From Parasedimentitalea marina (GTDB lineage: Bacteria; Pseudomonadota; Alphaproteobacteria; Rhodobacterales; Rhodobacteraceae): a DNA stretch of 64,000 bases. The stretch lies in NCBI RefSeq assembly GCF_004006175.1, contig NZ_CP033219.1:1736001-1800000 (forward strand), in the 5' to 3' direction. Under the pieces are notes generated by a model that did no database searches, was not told the origin of the DNA, and saw only the letters and a list, made by a program, of their open reading frames with translations. Both the position numbers and the translations under genes were made by a program. Of the stretch, positions 52,228 to 61,601 are shown one piece after another (positions within the stretch are counted from its first letter, which is position 1; each line of letters begins with the position of its first letter).

Positions 52228-53093
52228 CGCACCAGGGGGGAAAAGAAAGGATTTGTCGGTTTCGAAAGGGGTTTGAACCGGTGCCTCGAGACTTGGCTTT
52301 TTGGCTCGAAAGCTTCGGGCACAACATTCATCAAAAATAGAGCTCCGAAAAAAATAATTGGCCAAACCACGCCCCAGTTGATTCCGGAAGACGATGACGC
52401 CTGTGGCGCCTGAGACATACGACGGGATCCAAGATAGCTCGCCGCAAAAAAGAAACGGTCATATCCGTAAAACCGGTTTTGCATACGCACCTGATCGGAC
52501 ATCCACCCAAATGTTTCGTCCAACCGATCAACAAACTCAGGGAGGCGGTTGGAAACCGACGGGTTCCGCGCACTCCCGCTCATCCCTCGCAAGGCAAAAC
52601 TAGGGTAGTCCTCGTTTTCATCGTCTATGATGCTGAACAAAAAGCTATACATCTCGTTTTCGACGGCTTGCGCGACGACCGGATCGGTCATCAATGGGTC
52701 CTCCAGGATTGACAGCAAGCGTTCGACGTCAGGTTCGGGAGGGGTGAAAGTTGATACCTGTTCGATCAGTGTGATGGCAGCGGGGGACAAAGATTCTTGC
52801 GCGAGGCCCTCCGCGTCAGTAATTACATCGTCAACAAGGGCACTTTCGTCAATTGGCCAGAGAGAACCAGAATCTGCAGGAGTATCCTCTTTCGTCCAGT
52901 CGTCGAATTTTGGCGCATCGATCAAGGCAAGCGCCGTTTCATAGGTTTGCCGAAGGGTCTGAAACCCCTGAGGGTCCGCCCTCTGATCGATCGCTTTCAA
53001 CGCCTTTGCATAGGCCTTGCGGACCTCTTTTTTGTCCGGGTCTTTGCCTTCCAAACCCAGCGCATTAAACGGCCAATCCGTTTTATCGGACAT
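52224..53093 (-). CDS. Degenerate J-domain, C-terminally membrane-anchored protein (DjlC-like)
   Basis: 289 residues from ATG 53093, overlapping the Hsp70 gene by 11 bases. The N-terminal about 55 residues resemble a J domain: WPFNALGLEGKDPDKKEVRK, AYAKALKAIDQRADPQGFQT and LRQTYETAL. The essential HPD is absent; the loop reads IDQRADP. A membrane helix (WGVVWPIIFFGALFLMNVV) lies near the C-terminus. E. coli HscC has similar membrane J-like partners (DjlB/DjlC). It probably recruits the adjacent HscC-like Hsp70 to the membrane, in a non-canonical way. Confidence 0.75.
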   Translation of the reverse strand: MSDKTDWPFNALGLEGKDPDKKEVRKAYAKALKAIDQRADPQGFQTLRQTYETALALIDAPKFDDWTKEDTPADSGSLWPIDESALVDDVITDAEGLAQESLSPAAITLIEQVSTFTPPEPDVERLLSILEDPLMTDPVVAQAVENEMYSFLFSIIDDENEDYPSFALRGMSGSARNPSVSNRLPEFVDRLDETFGWMSDQVRMQNRFYGYDRFFFAASYLGSRRMSQAPQASSSSGINWGVVWPIIFFGALFLMNVVPEAFEPKSQVSRHRFKPLSKPTNPFFSPLVR

Positions 53094-54759
53094 AATTTGC
53101 TTCGAACTGATCGAGTTGCTCGGTAATTTCGTAGCGAAGAGCCTGAATCTCGTTCGGGTCTTGCCGATTAAGAGCAACTTGGAATGCCAAAAGGAGATCT
53201 TGAAGGTGACTACGATCCTCGGCCAGAGCCATGGCATAACAACGCTCGATCCGGGCTGAGAGAGCAAGGTTACCTTCATTGTCCTTGGGATGCACTTTCA
53301 GGGCCTTCAGAGCCTTTTTGCGGGATGCGATTTGTCGCTCGCTCAATCCTCCCGTAAGATTGGTAATCGATACGGATTGGTTTTTTTGTGTTGAAAGAAC
53401 CGTTGTGTCGACTTCCAGCAGCCCTGACACGTCGTAACTAAGACGCACCGCAATTTCTTCATGTTCCTTGAGATTTCGTGGGACTTTCACTTTCATCGAA
53501 CCTAATTTGATATTGTCTAGAACACGGGGTGACTCACCTTGGTAAAGATCGAGATCCACTTCAGTTTGGCCGAGCTCCATGGTCTGAAAAATGTGCTCGC
53601 GGGATGCCGGGATAACGGTGTTGCGTTCAATCACCGGTTCAAAGAATCCGTGTTCTACCCTGTTTCCGAATTGGCGACTAATCGAGAAACCAAGGGAAAA
53701 TGCCGATACATCGGTCATCACAACATCGTCAAGAGCTGAATCATTTTCCGTCAAAGCGGCCTGGAATGCAGCCCCTAAAGCGACCACGTGATCGGGATCA
53801 ATTCCGACTTCGGGCAGTTTTCCAGTCATGCGCGAAACTTGCGCCCGCACCAATGGCATTCGCGTTGCACCCCCAACAAGGACAACCTTGTCAATTTGGT
53901 GACTCGTCAGTTTTGCGTCGTACATGGCTCGCTCCACTGGCAGACGAAGCCGCCTGACAAGACCTGCTGCGATTTCAGCAAAGGTGTCGCGCGAAATTGA
54001 AAGGCATTCTGTTTGGTCACCCCGAACAAAGTTGCACTCCGCGCAATGCGAAGTCGACAAATGCAGCTTTAGTTTCTCTGCCACATCCCAAAGCCGGGAT
54101 CTGACAACAACATCATCAATTGAAATGCCATGTTTAAGAGCCAGATGCTCAAAAAGAACTTTGGTAAAGTCCTCACCACCCAAAAAGGCATCCCCGCTGG
54201 TTGCCTTGACCTCCAAAACGCCTTCAAAAACTTCAATGATAGAAACATCAAACGTTCCACCACCCAGGTCAAAAACCAGAATGTGCCCTTGCTCGTCAAT
54301 GTCTTGCAGGCCATAGGCGATGGCAGCGGCGGTGGGCTCGTTGATCAAACGCAACGGCTTCAAATCCGCCGACAAAGCTGCCGCCCGGACCGCATCACGT
54401 TGAAGCTGATTGAAGTAAGCCGGGACTGAAATTACTACGTCGTGTACGTCGACACCGGTTTCGGCGCAGGCTAGGTTCTTCAGATGCGACAAAACCATCG
54501 CAGACAAGTCCACTGCCGAATGGTTGTGGCGACCGAGTTTGAACTTTTTTTCGGTACCCATGGCGCGCTTGAAAGCTGCAACTGTGTTCTTGGGATGGGT
54601 TGACAGCCTTTCTTTAGCAGCGCTTCCAACGACGAGCGCTCCATCTAAGAAAGCAACTACAGATGGAACCATGGGCGTCTTTGAAATAAGACGTGCCTGA
54701 CCATTTTCAAAAACACTGATCAGAGAGTTGGTCGTTCCTAAATCAATTCCAAAATACAT
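53083..54759 (-). CDS. Hsp70 family chaperone, HscC-like
   Basis: 558 residues, close to HscC (about 556) and shorter than DnaK. The nucleotide domain motifs are intact: FGIDLGTTNSLISVF, INEPTAAAIAYGL, ILVFDLGGGTFDVSIIEVF and VVLVGGATRMPLV. The substrate domain follows with the linker-like DDVVMTDVSAFSLG region, and a shortened lid ends the protein. Two Cys lie in SHCAECNF. HscC-type Hsp70s do not take part in general folding and have few known clients. It is the first gene of a three-gene operon with a J-like membrane protein and an unknown protein. Confidence 0.92.
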   Translation of the reverse strand: MYFGIDLGTTNSLISVFENGQARLISKTPMVPSVVAFLDGALVVGSAAKERLSTHPKNTVAAFKRAMGTEKKFKLGRHNHSAVDLSAMVLSHLKNLACAETGVDVHDVVISVPAYFNQLQRDAVRAAALSADLKPLRLINEPTAAAIAYGLQDIDEQGHILVFDLGGGTFDVSIIEVFEGVLEVKATSGDAFLGGEDFTKVLFEHLALKHGISIDDVVVRSRLWDVAEKLKLHLSTSHCAECNFVRGDQTECLSISRDTFAEIAAGLVRRLRLPVERAMYDAKLTSHQIDKVVLVGGATRMPLVRAQVSRMTGKLPEVGIDPDHVVALGAAFQAALTENDSALDDVVMTDVSAFSLGFSISRQFGNRVEHGFFEPVIERNTVIPASREHIFQTMELGQTEVDLDLYQGESPRVLDNIKLGSMKVKVPRNLKEHEEIAVRLSYDVSGLLEVDTTVLSTQKNQSVSITNLTGGLSERQIASRKKALKALKVHPKDNEGNLALSARIERCYAMALAEDRSHLQDLLLAFQVALNRQDPNEIQALRYEITEQLDQFEANYVR

Positions 54760-55290
54760 TCTTTTTTACCATTCAGCGGAATCTGCGACAGTGCAGAGAT
54801 TGCATCGGAATCTCTGAAACAAAAGAATCTGGATGGCAATGGAAATAACACAGTTGAGCTTTCTCAAGCAAAATCAACGGGAAGGTGTTGCCCTGCAAGC
54901 CATGTGACTCGAGGAACGAGCATCGCAACAGATCAGAATGTGTAATCTATCCGCTTCATCACAGCATGATTTCCTGGAAATCATTTTCAATAATTTCTCC
55001 GCGGACAGATGTTCAGGGTATTGAAAAGTCTTTCGCAGAGTTTCTCACCAAGTGATGCCTCCTGTTACAAACCAGTAGTTTAAAAGGCGATATGATTGGC
55101 CCTTTGCATGACTGCTTTCGGTGAGCTGAAACAGAATTGTTGCCGAATATTGCGAATGACCGCTTTTTGCCCGACGTGCTGGATGAACATATCCGCTTAG
55201 GGCTTATGCTGCGCTTTCTTCGAGCGGGCGCAATTTTCCTTAACTGCTGTTTGAAGCTGAGGATCGAGGCAGTGGCAACCAAGGTGAAAA
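54760..55290. other. Gene-free stretch upstream of chaperone operon
   Basis: About 530 bases between the PhnD-like gene and the Hsp70 gene. Short frames exist, but none shows family features or a good start. No repeat copy was recognised. Confidence 0.45.
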
Positions 55291-56037
55291 TTAGATGTCG
55301 TCAGGATTGCGTACTCTCAGATAATCGTTCTTCGGAATTTTCACGATGCCCTTAATCCCAAGTTGGGACCTGATTTGCTCATCCAATTCTTCAATCGCTC
55401 CTTTTACGGCGTTGAAAATGAGATCGGCGTCATTTCCCAAAGCCGTGATGAGGGGCAGTCCAGGTGTGGGCTTCGTCCATTCTAGAACCCGCAAACCGGC
55501 AGCAATTGGCTCATACGTTTCGATGTTGCGCCACGTCACAGCATCAAGAGAGGCGATGTCGGCACGCCCTGTCGCAACGGCCTGTGCCGATTCAAGATGC
55601 TGTTCGGTGTGCAGACGGTTTTCGAACCAAAACCCTTCAGGCCTCAGATGCCAAAACGGGGCTGCGTACCCCGATTGTGAGAACGTTTGATTGTACGCAA
55701 ATATCGCATTTTTGAACGCAGTCACCTGAGTTCGGGGATCATCTGCGCGGACGACAATGGCACTGCGATAATACCCCGGCGGACAGTCGGCCAACCCGAA
55801 ATCAGGGGTGCCGACAAGCTGAACTTTGTCATGCAACCATGTGCGATAGGGCATCCCGCACGTCTGGCTCAGGACCAGATCGGGGTGCTTCCAAACGAAG
55901 AACTCCTCGGCGTCTTGCGATAGCGTTTCGGGGCTATCCATCCCCGTGTCCGATAGATGTTTGCGGATCAGCGCCCAATAGAACGCGTGGGCTTGAACCA
56001 GTTGCGGCCGCTGGTACATCATCAGGTTAGCAATCAT
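55291..56037 (-). CDS. PhnD/phosphate-type substrate-binding-like protein without signal peptide
   Basis: 248 residues from ATG 56037 behind AAGGA. It has a PhnD-type binding fold: DLVLSQTCGMPYRTWLHDKV, YYRSAIVVRADDPRTQVTAF, GRADIASLDAVTWRNIETYE and LEWTKPTPGLPLITAL. It has no export signal and no adjacent permease or ATPase, so it is probably cytoplasmic or a solitary sensor rather than a transporter part. It lies 15 bases after the truncated TPR gene. Confidence 0.78.
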   Translation of the reverse strand: MIANLMMYQRPQLVQAHAFYWALIRKHLSDTGMDSPETLSQDAEEFFVWKHPDLVLSQTCGMPYRTWLHDKVQLVGTPDFGLADCPPGYYRSAIVVRADDPRTQVTAFKNAIFAYNQTFSQSGYAAPFWHLRPEGFWFENRLHTEQHLESAQAVATGRADIASLDAVTWRNIETYEPIAAGLRVLEWTKPTPGLPLITALGNDADLIFNAVKGAIEELDEQIRSQLGIKGIVKIPKNDYLRVRNPDDI

Positions 56038-56052
56038 GTAACGTCTTTCCTT

Positions 56053-57027
56053 TTAAGAGCCGCAGCAGGCTGATGTGGCTGTGTCGGCACGGCATAAACA
56101 AGACGAGGTCACCGGCACATCTGTTTTGGCAAGGGCGATGCGAAGTTGCTCCTCGTAAATGAGAAGGTCATCCGACTCTCCACGCTGGCGTAGGCATTCG
56201 ACCAAGCCATGAAGCGCCCAAACGTTACGGGGGTGGTGCGCGCAACGTTGCAATTTTCCATTCAGGCCCAGATCGGTGCGATACACATCTTCCGCTTCGT
56301 CAAAATGCTTTTGTTCAGCCAGAAGGGCTGCCAGTGCGTGGCGCGGGGGATGCATCCAGGCCCACGGTTCTGTGTATTCAAGATTGTCGTCGCGTTGCAC
56401 GCTTTCGCGCAGATACTCAAACGCCAACGCATAGTTGCCTTTGTGGTATTCCAACTCTCCGTTCAACATCATTTCGCCTACTGAGAGCGTCGAACGCGCT
56501 GTGTTGTTAAAGAACTTACGGTTGTCGGGGATGCGCTCGACGGCAGCGTAGAAACTGCGGCGCTCTAGCTCTGCCGCATCGAAATTCTTCAGCGCGGCAT
56601 GTGCCACGCCCTTGGCGTAGTGGTGCACCGCCGTAGACACGCAATAGAGAACAGGATCGTCGGGCATTGGGGTGTCGATAATTTCCTGCCAGCGTCCAAA
56701 CCGCACCAGAACGTGCATCTTCATGGAGTAATAGCCCTCCATTGTGATCGCCAGTTGTGGGCGGCCTTTGACGCTAAGCACGTCTTTGGACAGCGTGGCA
56801 CACATCTGTTCGGCGGCGGCCATTGCTGGTTTGAATTGACCCAGAAACATACAGTCATACATCATCAAATGCAGGTCATGGCAGCGCGCCGTCGTGTTAA
56901 AATTGAACGCACCGGCATAGTCTACATACATGTCGTCTGCGCGGATCGCCTTTTCGCATATCTGGGTTCTGTCAGGTGTAGTCCGAGATCCAGTCCTGCG
57001 ACACCGGCGCAAAGGCTGATGCCGCAA
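56053..57027 (-). pseudogene. TPR-repeat protein, 5'-truncated
   Basis: The frame reads from the middle of a TPR unit (ICEKAIRADDMYVDYAGAF, FNFNTTARCHDLHLMMYD) through several repeats to a normal stop. The C-terminus has SSCLCRADTATSACCGS, a Cys-rich tail. Full-length relatives have about 200 more N-terminal residues with the first TPRs. Here the first 20 residues are Arg-rich and out of character, so the 5' part was lost. The 800-base region upstream holds another gene relic, which fits a decaying segment. Confidence 0.6.
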
Positions 57028-57140
57028 AGGTCGTCATGTTATTCGGGGGTACGAAGAGCCACTCTGTGGGTCCTATAGATTGATACCCCTTCCGCTGAAT
57101 GCCCCTATCCGCCAGTTGCATGTGCATTTTAGGGGCAAGG

Positions 57141-57723
57141 ATGTCCGGTATTTTCAAGAGGCTTTTCGGCGGCAAGAAGGCCGATGGTAGTGGAGATGAT
57201 CTCGGTCCTGACGCCTTGTGGACAACTACTTCAAGCTGCTCGAGGCATTGCAGGGCGCTATTTCGGACAGAAGATACTAGGACGCGGCGGACGCGGTCCA
57301 CAAGAGCGTCGCGCCCCTCCGAAAGTGGCTGAAGGATTCGAGGAGAAACGGGAAGCGGTTGCAGATCCGCATTCTTTGGCTTCACTATGATGGCCATTAC
57401 CGGAGACCGGAAAGGGCAGGAGGAGATCTACGATCTCATGAATGAATTTTGAACATCTAGAGGCGTATCGGCTTGATGCAGTGATACATCTTGAAGCCAT
57501 CGAGTGTATCTGGCAGGTCGTCACATCGAAGCCGGGCGTGCTGTAGAACAACATGAAGGCGTCACTGGCAAAAGCTGAAGAAAATCGGCTCAACCAGTTT
57601 GTCGGGGCGAGTGACGATCAGCCCGGAAATCGCGAGAATCCTGCCACAGAGCTCAAAAATTCCGTTCAGTTCAGGCAACAGGCTCTACAACAACCGCACA
57701 ACCCGTAAAGGTGGCTTGTTAAG
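57141..57723 (+). pseudogene. Degenerate gene with frameshifts and two TAG codons
   Basis: Three consecutive frames read like one protein: MSGIFKRLFGGKKADGSGDD (57141), then VDNYFKLLEALQGAISDRRY-stop-DAADAVHKSVAPLRKWL (TAG at 57268-57270 region), then MAITGDRKGQEEIYDLMNEF, then FEHLEAYRLDAVIHLEAIEC and KPGVL-stop-NNMKASL (TAG 57544-57546). This order resembles a family of small cytosolic proteins with an N-terminal LFGR/K motif and a helical/wHTH C-terminus. Several frame changes and the two stops make it a relic. Confidence 0.5.
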
Positions 57724-57843
57724 ATCGCAAAACAACCACAGCATGCGGTCGGTGGCATTCTACTTGGGGAATGTCAGACTAAAGGCGTAACACTGCCATT
57801 AGGTTCCCAAAATTGGGACTGTCAGACAAAGGGAGAATTAAAC

Positions 57844-58665
57844 ATGTGTGATATTTGCGTAATCAATTCAGTCAAGGAGCGGATGCTGTCGCGCCGCGAC
57901 TTTTTCAAAGCTAGCGCCGCCGTTGGGGCAACAGCAACAATTGGCGGTTTGGTCGCTGCACCAGCTGCAATGGCAAGTGGACACGACAGCGTCGTCGATA
58001 TGAGCCACAAGCTGTCCGAAGAGTTTCCGACCTATTTTGGCAAGCCCGGATTCTCCAAAAAGCAGGTATTCAACTTCAGGGAAAATGGTTTCAACCTGTT
58101 TGAGCTGTCGATCAACGAACACACGGCCACCCACATCGACGCGCCCCTGCATTTCTCAGCGGACGGTGCCAGTGTCGACGAAATTCCGGTCGGTGATCTG
58201 ATCATCCCTCTCTGTGTCATTCATATCCACGAGAAGGCAGCCAATGACCCCGATGCGCAAGTGACGCCCGACGACCTAAAAGCCTGGATTGCTAAAAATG
58301 GCCCCATCCCGGACAAGGCCTGTGTGGCGATGCACTCGGATTGGGATGCCAAAATCGGCACCGATGCCTTTCGCGGCGCTGACGCCGAGGGCGTGATGCA
58401 TTTCCCAGGATTCCATGTCGAGGCCGCTCAGATGCTGCTCGAAGAAACCACCGCAGCTGCGATGGCGGTGGACACGTTGTCACTGGATCATGGCATGTCG
58501 ACAGATTTTGCCACCCATTATGCTTGGCTGCCCGCCGGACGCTACGGAATCGAAAACCTGGCTGGCCTGACACAGGTTCCCGAGGCTGGCGCCACGCTAG
58601 TGGTTGGCGCGCCAACGCATAAAGGCGGATCTGGTGGCCCGGCCCGCATTTTTGCGATGGTCTGA
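57844..58665 (+). CDS. TAT-exported cyclase/kynurenine formamidase-like metal hydrolase
   Basis: 273 residues, ATG 57844 behind GGGAG. A twin-arginine signal LSRRDFFKASAAVGATATIG ends before ASG at about residue 45. The cyclase-family metal site NEHTATHIDAPLHF (HxxxHxD) is present, with the further DTLSLDHG and GRYGIENLAGL motifs. These enzymes hydrolyse cyclic or formyl amides (for example kynurenine formamidase, isatin hydrolase). TAT export means it folds with metal in the cytoplasm and works in the periplasm. It stands alone. Confidence 0.9.
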   Translation: MCDICVINSVKERMLSRRDFFKASAAVGATATIGGLVAAPAAMASGHDSVVDMSHKLSEEFPTYFGKPGFSKKQVFNFRENGFNLFELSINEHTATHIDAPLHFSADGASVDEIPVGDLIIPLCVIHIHEKAANDPDAQVTPDDLKAWIAKNGPIPDKACVAMHSDWDAKIGTDAFRGADAEGVMHFPGFHVEAAQMLLEETTAAAMAVDTLSLDHGMSTDFATHYAWLPAGRYGIENLAGLTQVPEAGATLVVGAPTHKGGSGGPARIFAMV

Positions 58666-59125
58666 AAAACTCCAGTTATCTGTTGGTTGATGAAGAGATC
58701 AACGCCGCGGCACTGACCTCTTCATCAAAATCTGGGACAAAACGAGTCTCCATGACGGGCAGGATGGTAATCCGCCCCTTTTAATTGGGCCAGTCCGCAG
58801 AATTACGCGACCATTTTCAGTTTCATGGCGGGTCCAGTACTCGCCCGTAAATGTCGATAGCGGCCCATTCCGGACATTGGCCATGTCACCTCAATGCTAT
58901 GGGTCGCAGCCCGCATTGCGGACTTTGCCGCGTCGCCATAATCCCCGCTTTGGCGAACTCACAGTCTGCCGGACTTTTGGGTCAGTCGTCACGGTCCAAC
59001 GACAGGCGGGTATCGAACTTGATGTCAAACTAACGATACATGTTCCGAAAGCGCGCCGAAATTGCGTTCTCCATCGAGCACAATTAGCTGCGCAGGCTAA
59101 CCCTGTTCGTGCCGTCACACAGCGA
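58666..59125. other. Intergenic stretch without clear gene
   Basis: About 460 bases between convergent genes. A hairpin-like TTGATGAAGAGATCAA (58686-58701) follows the cyclase stop. The region 58900-58940 (CGCAGCCCGCATTGCGGACT) recalls parts of the dispersed repeat. Confidence 0.4.
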
Positions 59126-59923
59126 TCAGAGTGGGGCCGTCTCGACCAGTTCTCGCATGCGGTCATGCGTCGACGCCACCAATTCTTCATGACCGGCAAT
59201 CACGTCTCGTCTTGCGTATACGATATTGAACTGGTCCACATATTCGATATCGCCGATTATGGGAACGAAATCCGCCTCTTCTAGTAAGCGCGCGACTTCC
59301 AGATAAGTTTTCTGTTCGCGCCATCTTGGGCGGTGTTCCATCTCGACCTTAAGAATGAGTGTTTCTCGAGAAGCGAGCGTTTTTCTGGCGCCACTCAGCA
59401 CTTCCAAAGCAAAGCCTTCGACGTCCACCCAAAGTGCGAGATGGCCGTTCAGACTATGTTTCTCGCGCAATTCATCTATTGTCGTTGTGGGTATCACAAT
59501 TTTTTTTTCGCCGTCTCGTTTCGTTCGAAATGACGCCGCCCCCAAATTCTTCTCTGGGATGTAAAAATCAAGCGACCCGACCTTCTCGGCTAGTCCCACG
59601 TTTACAACCTCGGCTCCAAGCTCGCTGACCTTCTGCGTTTTGCGGTTGTAAATTTCAGGATTCGCTTCGATGGCTAGGGCTCTTTTTCCGCCATTTTTCA
59701 AAAATATTCGAGTGGCCGTTGCTTCGTGCGCTCCGCATTCCATGAAATCCTTTATGCGCGCTTCCTCCAGCAAACTGAAGAAGAACTCGTCGAGGATCTT
59801 CGCGCTTCCCCTTCGGTAGTATTTCGCCGTCCGGCTACGTTCCCGCTCTCCACATACTCCGGAAAATAGTTGCAGGGTTTCGCCGCGCACACTGTGCGTA
59901 GTTTTGTCGGGTGAACTGCTCAT
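59126..59923 (-). CDS. FkbM-family methyltransferase
   Basis: 265 residues. The Rossmann core starts FMECGAHEATATRIFLKNGG, with ALAIEANPEIYNRKTQKVSE as motif II. Then TTIDELREKHSLNGHLALWV and DVEGFALEVLSGARKTL give the FkbM-typical KIDVEG-like block. Such enzymes O-methylate sugars or polyketides. No glycan cluster is nearby, so the substrate is open. The N-terminal 40 residues are basic and poorly conserved. Confidence 0.85.
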   Translation of the reverse strand: MSSSPDKTTHSVRGETLQLFSGVCGERERSRTAKYYRRGSAKILDEFFFSLLEEARIKDFMECGAHEATATRIFLKNGGKRALAIEANPEIYNRKTQKVSELGAEVVNVGLAEKVGSLDFYIPEKNLGAASFRTKRDGEKKIVIPTTTIDELREKHSLNGHLALWVDVEGFALEVLSGARKTLASRETLILKVEMEHRPRWREQKTYLEVARLLEEADFVPIIGDIEYVDQFNIVYARRDVIAGHEELVASTHDRMRELVETAPL

Positions 59924-60408
59924 GTCTCGAATCTTTCAACTCTCTTTAAGAAAGGTTGGAGTTGCTTTCGCAAGGTAATTTGCCGACGAAACGTTCTCAC
60001 ATCTTGCCTTGGCAATCAAGCGCCGTGGTCGGATTGCGAGTTTCGCCACGTAGGAGAGAGGATTTCACTCGCTGAGCATGTTGTAGCAAGATTTCAGTTA
60101 CGCTGGTTGGCAATCTAAGTCAAAGGGTCATAGAGGCTAAAAAATTTCCGTTTGGGGCTCACTGCGGTCATTAAATCGATAGCAGCATTCTTGGGTTCGA
60201 CCGCTCATTGAAGGTCAGTTTTGCGGGGTCGCCCTAAAGACCGCGGACTTGTAACGAATGTCTCCTTCCCGCCCGGAGTGCAAAAATATTGCAGTGCAGC
60301 ACCTGGAATTAGGAGCACAAAGTATGAATTTCTGTCGGTCATGGACGAGCGCATGATGTTATAGTTCCGCTTAATACTGCTTTCTAGTTCTAGGGCTCAA
60401 TAATCAAC
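59924..60408. other. Gene-free stretch upstream of leader copy B
   Basis: About 485 bases; no gene, RNA gene or transposon end was recognised. Confidence 0.45.
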
Positions 60409-60661
60409 GGAATTACGAGTGATTGAGGCGCCGACATTAGGCACCAGTCTTATTATGGCGCTCTTGAGGGGTGGTGGGATTTGCAGCGTTTGGTGTCCCA
60501 AAACCGGCCTATTGGCGTATAAATCCCATTTTATGCCTTTTTGAAAGACACGCGCCCAATCTGTTCAGATCACGGCTCGCTATCTTAAACGCCCATGTTT
60601 TCAGGACACTGACCGGCTTCTTCCGCCATCCTCTGGGCTTTTCCGGTTACTGCAATATCAA
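60409..60661 (+). repeat. Long leader-type repeat, copy B
   Basis: Collinear with 35290-35545: GGAATTACGAGTG, TTTGGTGTCCCAA, TTTTTGAAAGACACGCGCCC, and CTTTTCCGGTTACTGCAATA at the end. It directly precedes an ATG at 60662. Confidence 0.7.
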
Positions 60662-60793
60662 ATGTCTTCTACCAAGCAACTCGGTTTTGGGTTTTATGGC
60701 ATCCTAGCGGCGGGTTTGACGGTGGTCACCCTCAGAGCGTTGGACGTGCTTCCATTTTTCAAACTGCAATTGCCCAACCTTTCCAAACGCTGA
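60662..60793 (+). CDS. Small open frame after leader copy B, possible membrane peptide
   Basis: 43 residues: MSSTKQLGFGFYGILAAGLT, then VVTLRALDVLPFFKLQLPNL and SKR. One hydrophobic segment (residues 8-22) is seen. The start has no ribosome binding site but takes the same place relative to the leader as the DUF4145-like start at 35.5/36.0 kb (ATGTCT versus ATGTCC). Translation is unproven. Confidence 0.35.
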   Translation: MSSTKQLGFGFYGILAAGLTVVTLRALDVLPFFKLQLPNLSKR

Positions 60794-60866
60794 ACACCGG
60801 GCGGTGATCTGAGGTGTCGTCGGGGCTCAGACTTGAACGGTACGGCATCGGCATTTTGAGACAGAG

Positions 60867-60883
60867 ATAATTGCAATAACCAG
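60867..60883 (-). repeat. Inverted partner of leader end, copy B
   Basis: The minus strand reads CTGGTTATTGCAATTAT, 14 of 17 bases equal to CCGGTTACTGCAATAAT at the leader end. It closes a 240-base segment from 60643 around the small open frame. Confidence 0.5.
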
Positions 60884-60891
60884 TCGGGACG

Positions 60892-60923
60892 CGTTCAAAC
60901 TGTTCAAATCGTCGGTTTGAACG
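60892..60923. terminator. Hairpin, possible terminator
   Basis: CGTTCAAAC and GTTTGAACG flank a 14-base loop, followed by TGTCTTT and two TTTAAACGG repeats. It could terminate transcription of the small frame. Confidence 0.4.
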
Positions 60924-61601
60924 TGTCTTTAAACGGCTTTTAAACGGTCTTTGACCGCCATTGGCGCGAGCGTCGAAGAGGGGTTGAAGCATTGAATGGA
61001 AGGCCAGGGGGCAATCTCAGCGGGCGGCGTTCTTGTTCGCGTCAGCCCTCAACCACTGCCGCCTTGTCATCGGACAGGATCTGGGCCTTCAGTTAGATAA
61101 AGGTGGGCAGTGGATCAGCGACCATACTGGTATATTTTCAGCGGGGCTAACCCGCAGACACCCACAGCTATTTGAGGGAGCGGCGCCGTTAAACGGGGTA
61201 TAGCGCTGACCGCCCGGGATGTTCAGGCTTCGCTCCAAATGCCAAATTTAGTTTGGCATGCCGGGGCAGGGTGGTTTCTTGCGCAGTGCAAATGGCGTGC
61301 GGTCGGTTTGTTCCCATATCGCCTGCGGACCTTGCCATCATTGCTGTTGTTGATCCAACTGGAGCAGCGGTCCAAAGCCGCCATCTAGGCCAAACTCGAC
61401 TAACTGCAGGTTCCAACCCAAAGCAGACATAGCCTTTCGACACCAAGGGCGGTCTGCCGACCTTTGCTGCTAGCTGCACCAATGGCAGCTTTGGGTCCTT
61501 TTAGGGAACTCAGCCGCATTGTAACGAACGGCTGTTTTAAATTCCAATATTTCCATCGGTTGGCCTATAGCGAAACAATTATTTAGATCGCAAGATTGCT
61601 T
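60924..61601. other. Gene-free stretch with repeat fragment
   Basis: About 680 bases with no gene. The segment 61371-61492 holds a degenerate copy of the dispersed repeat (AACTGCAGGTTCCAACCCAA, AGCAGACATAGCCTTTCG, CCAAGGGCGGTCTGCCGACC). Confidence 0.45.

Noticed and set aside
52224..52365. Frameshift joining the J-like gene to the downstream unknown gene at a C6 run
   Set aside because: A clean ATGA stop/start overlap at 52224-52227 explains the arrangement as two coupled genes. An ancestral fusion remains only a possibility.
55013..55282. 89-codon minus-strand frame upstream of the Hsp70 gene
   Set aside because: Composition is Ser/Lys/Arg rich without any domain pattern, and no good start signal is present.
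56972..57397. 141-codon minus-strand frame overlapping the relic at 57.1-57.7 kb
   Set aside because: The plus strand carries the recognisable protein segments there, so the minus frame is most likely a shadow. It does not supply the missing N-terminus of the TPR gene.
17628..57723. General recoding of TAG as a sense codon
   Set aside because: Several intact genes here end in TAG (for example the GST at 23815), and the interrupted frames carry other lesions, so decay or base-call error is simpler.
59924..61600. tRNA or small structured RNA in the long gene-free stretch
   Set aside because: No cloverleaf with a proper T-arm motif was found. GGGTTCGACC near 60193 lacks matching arms.
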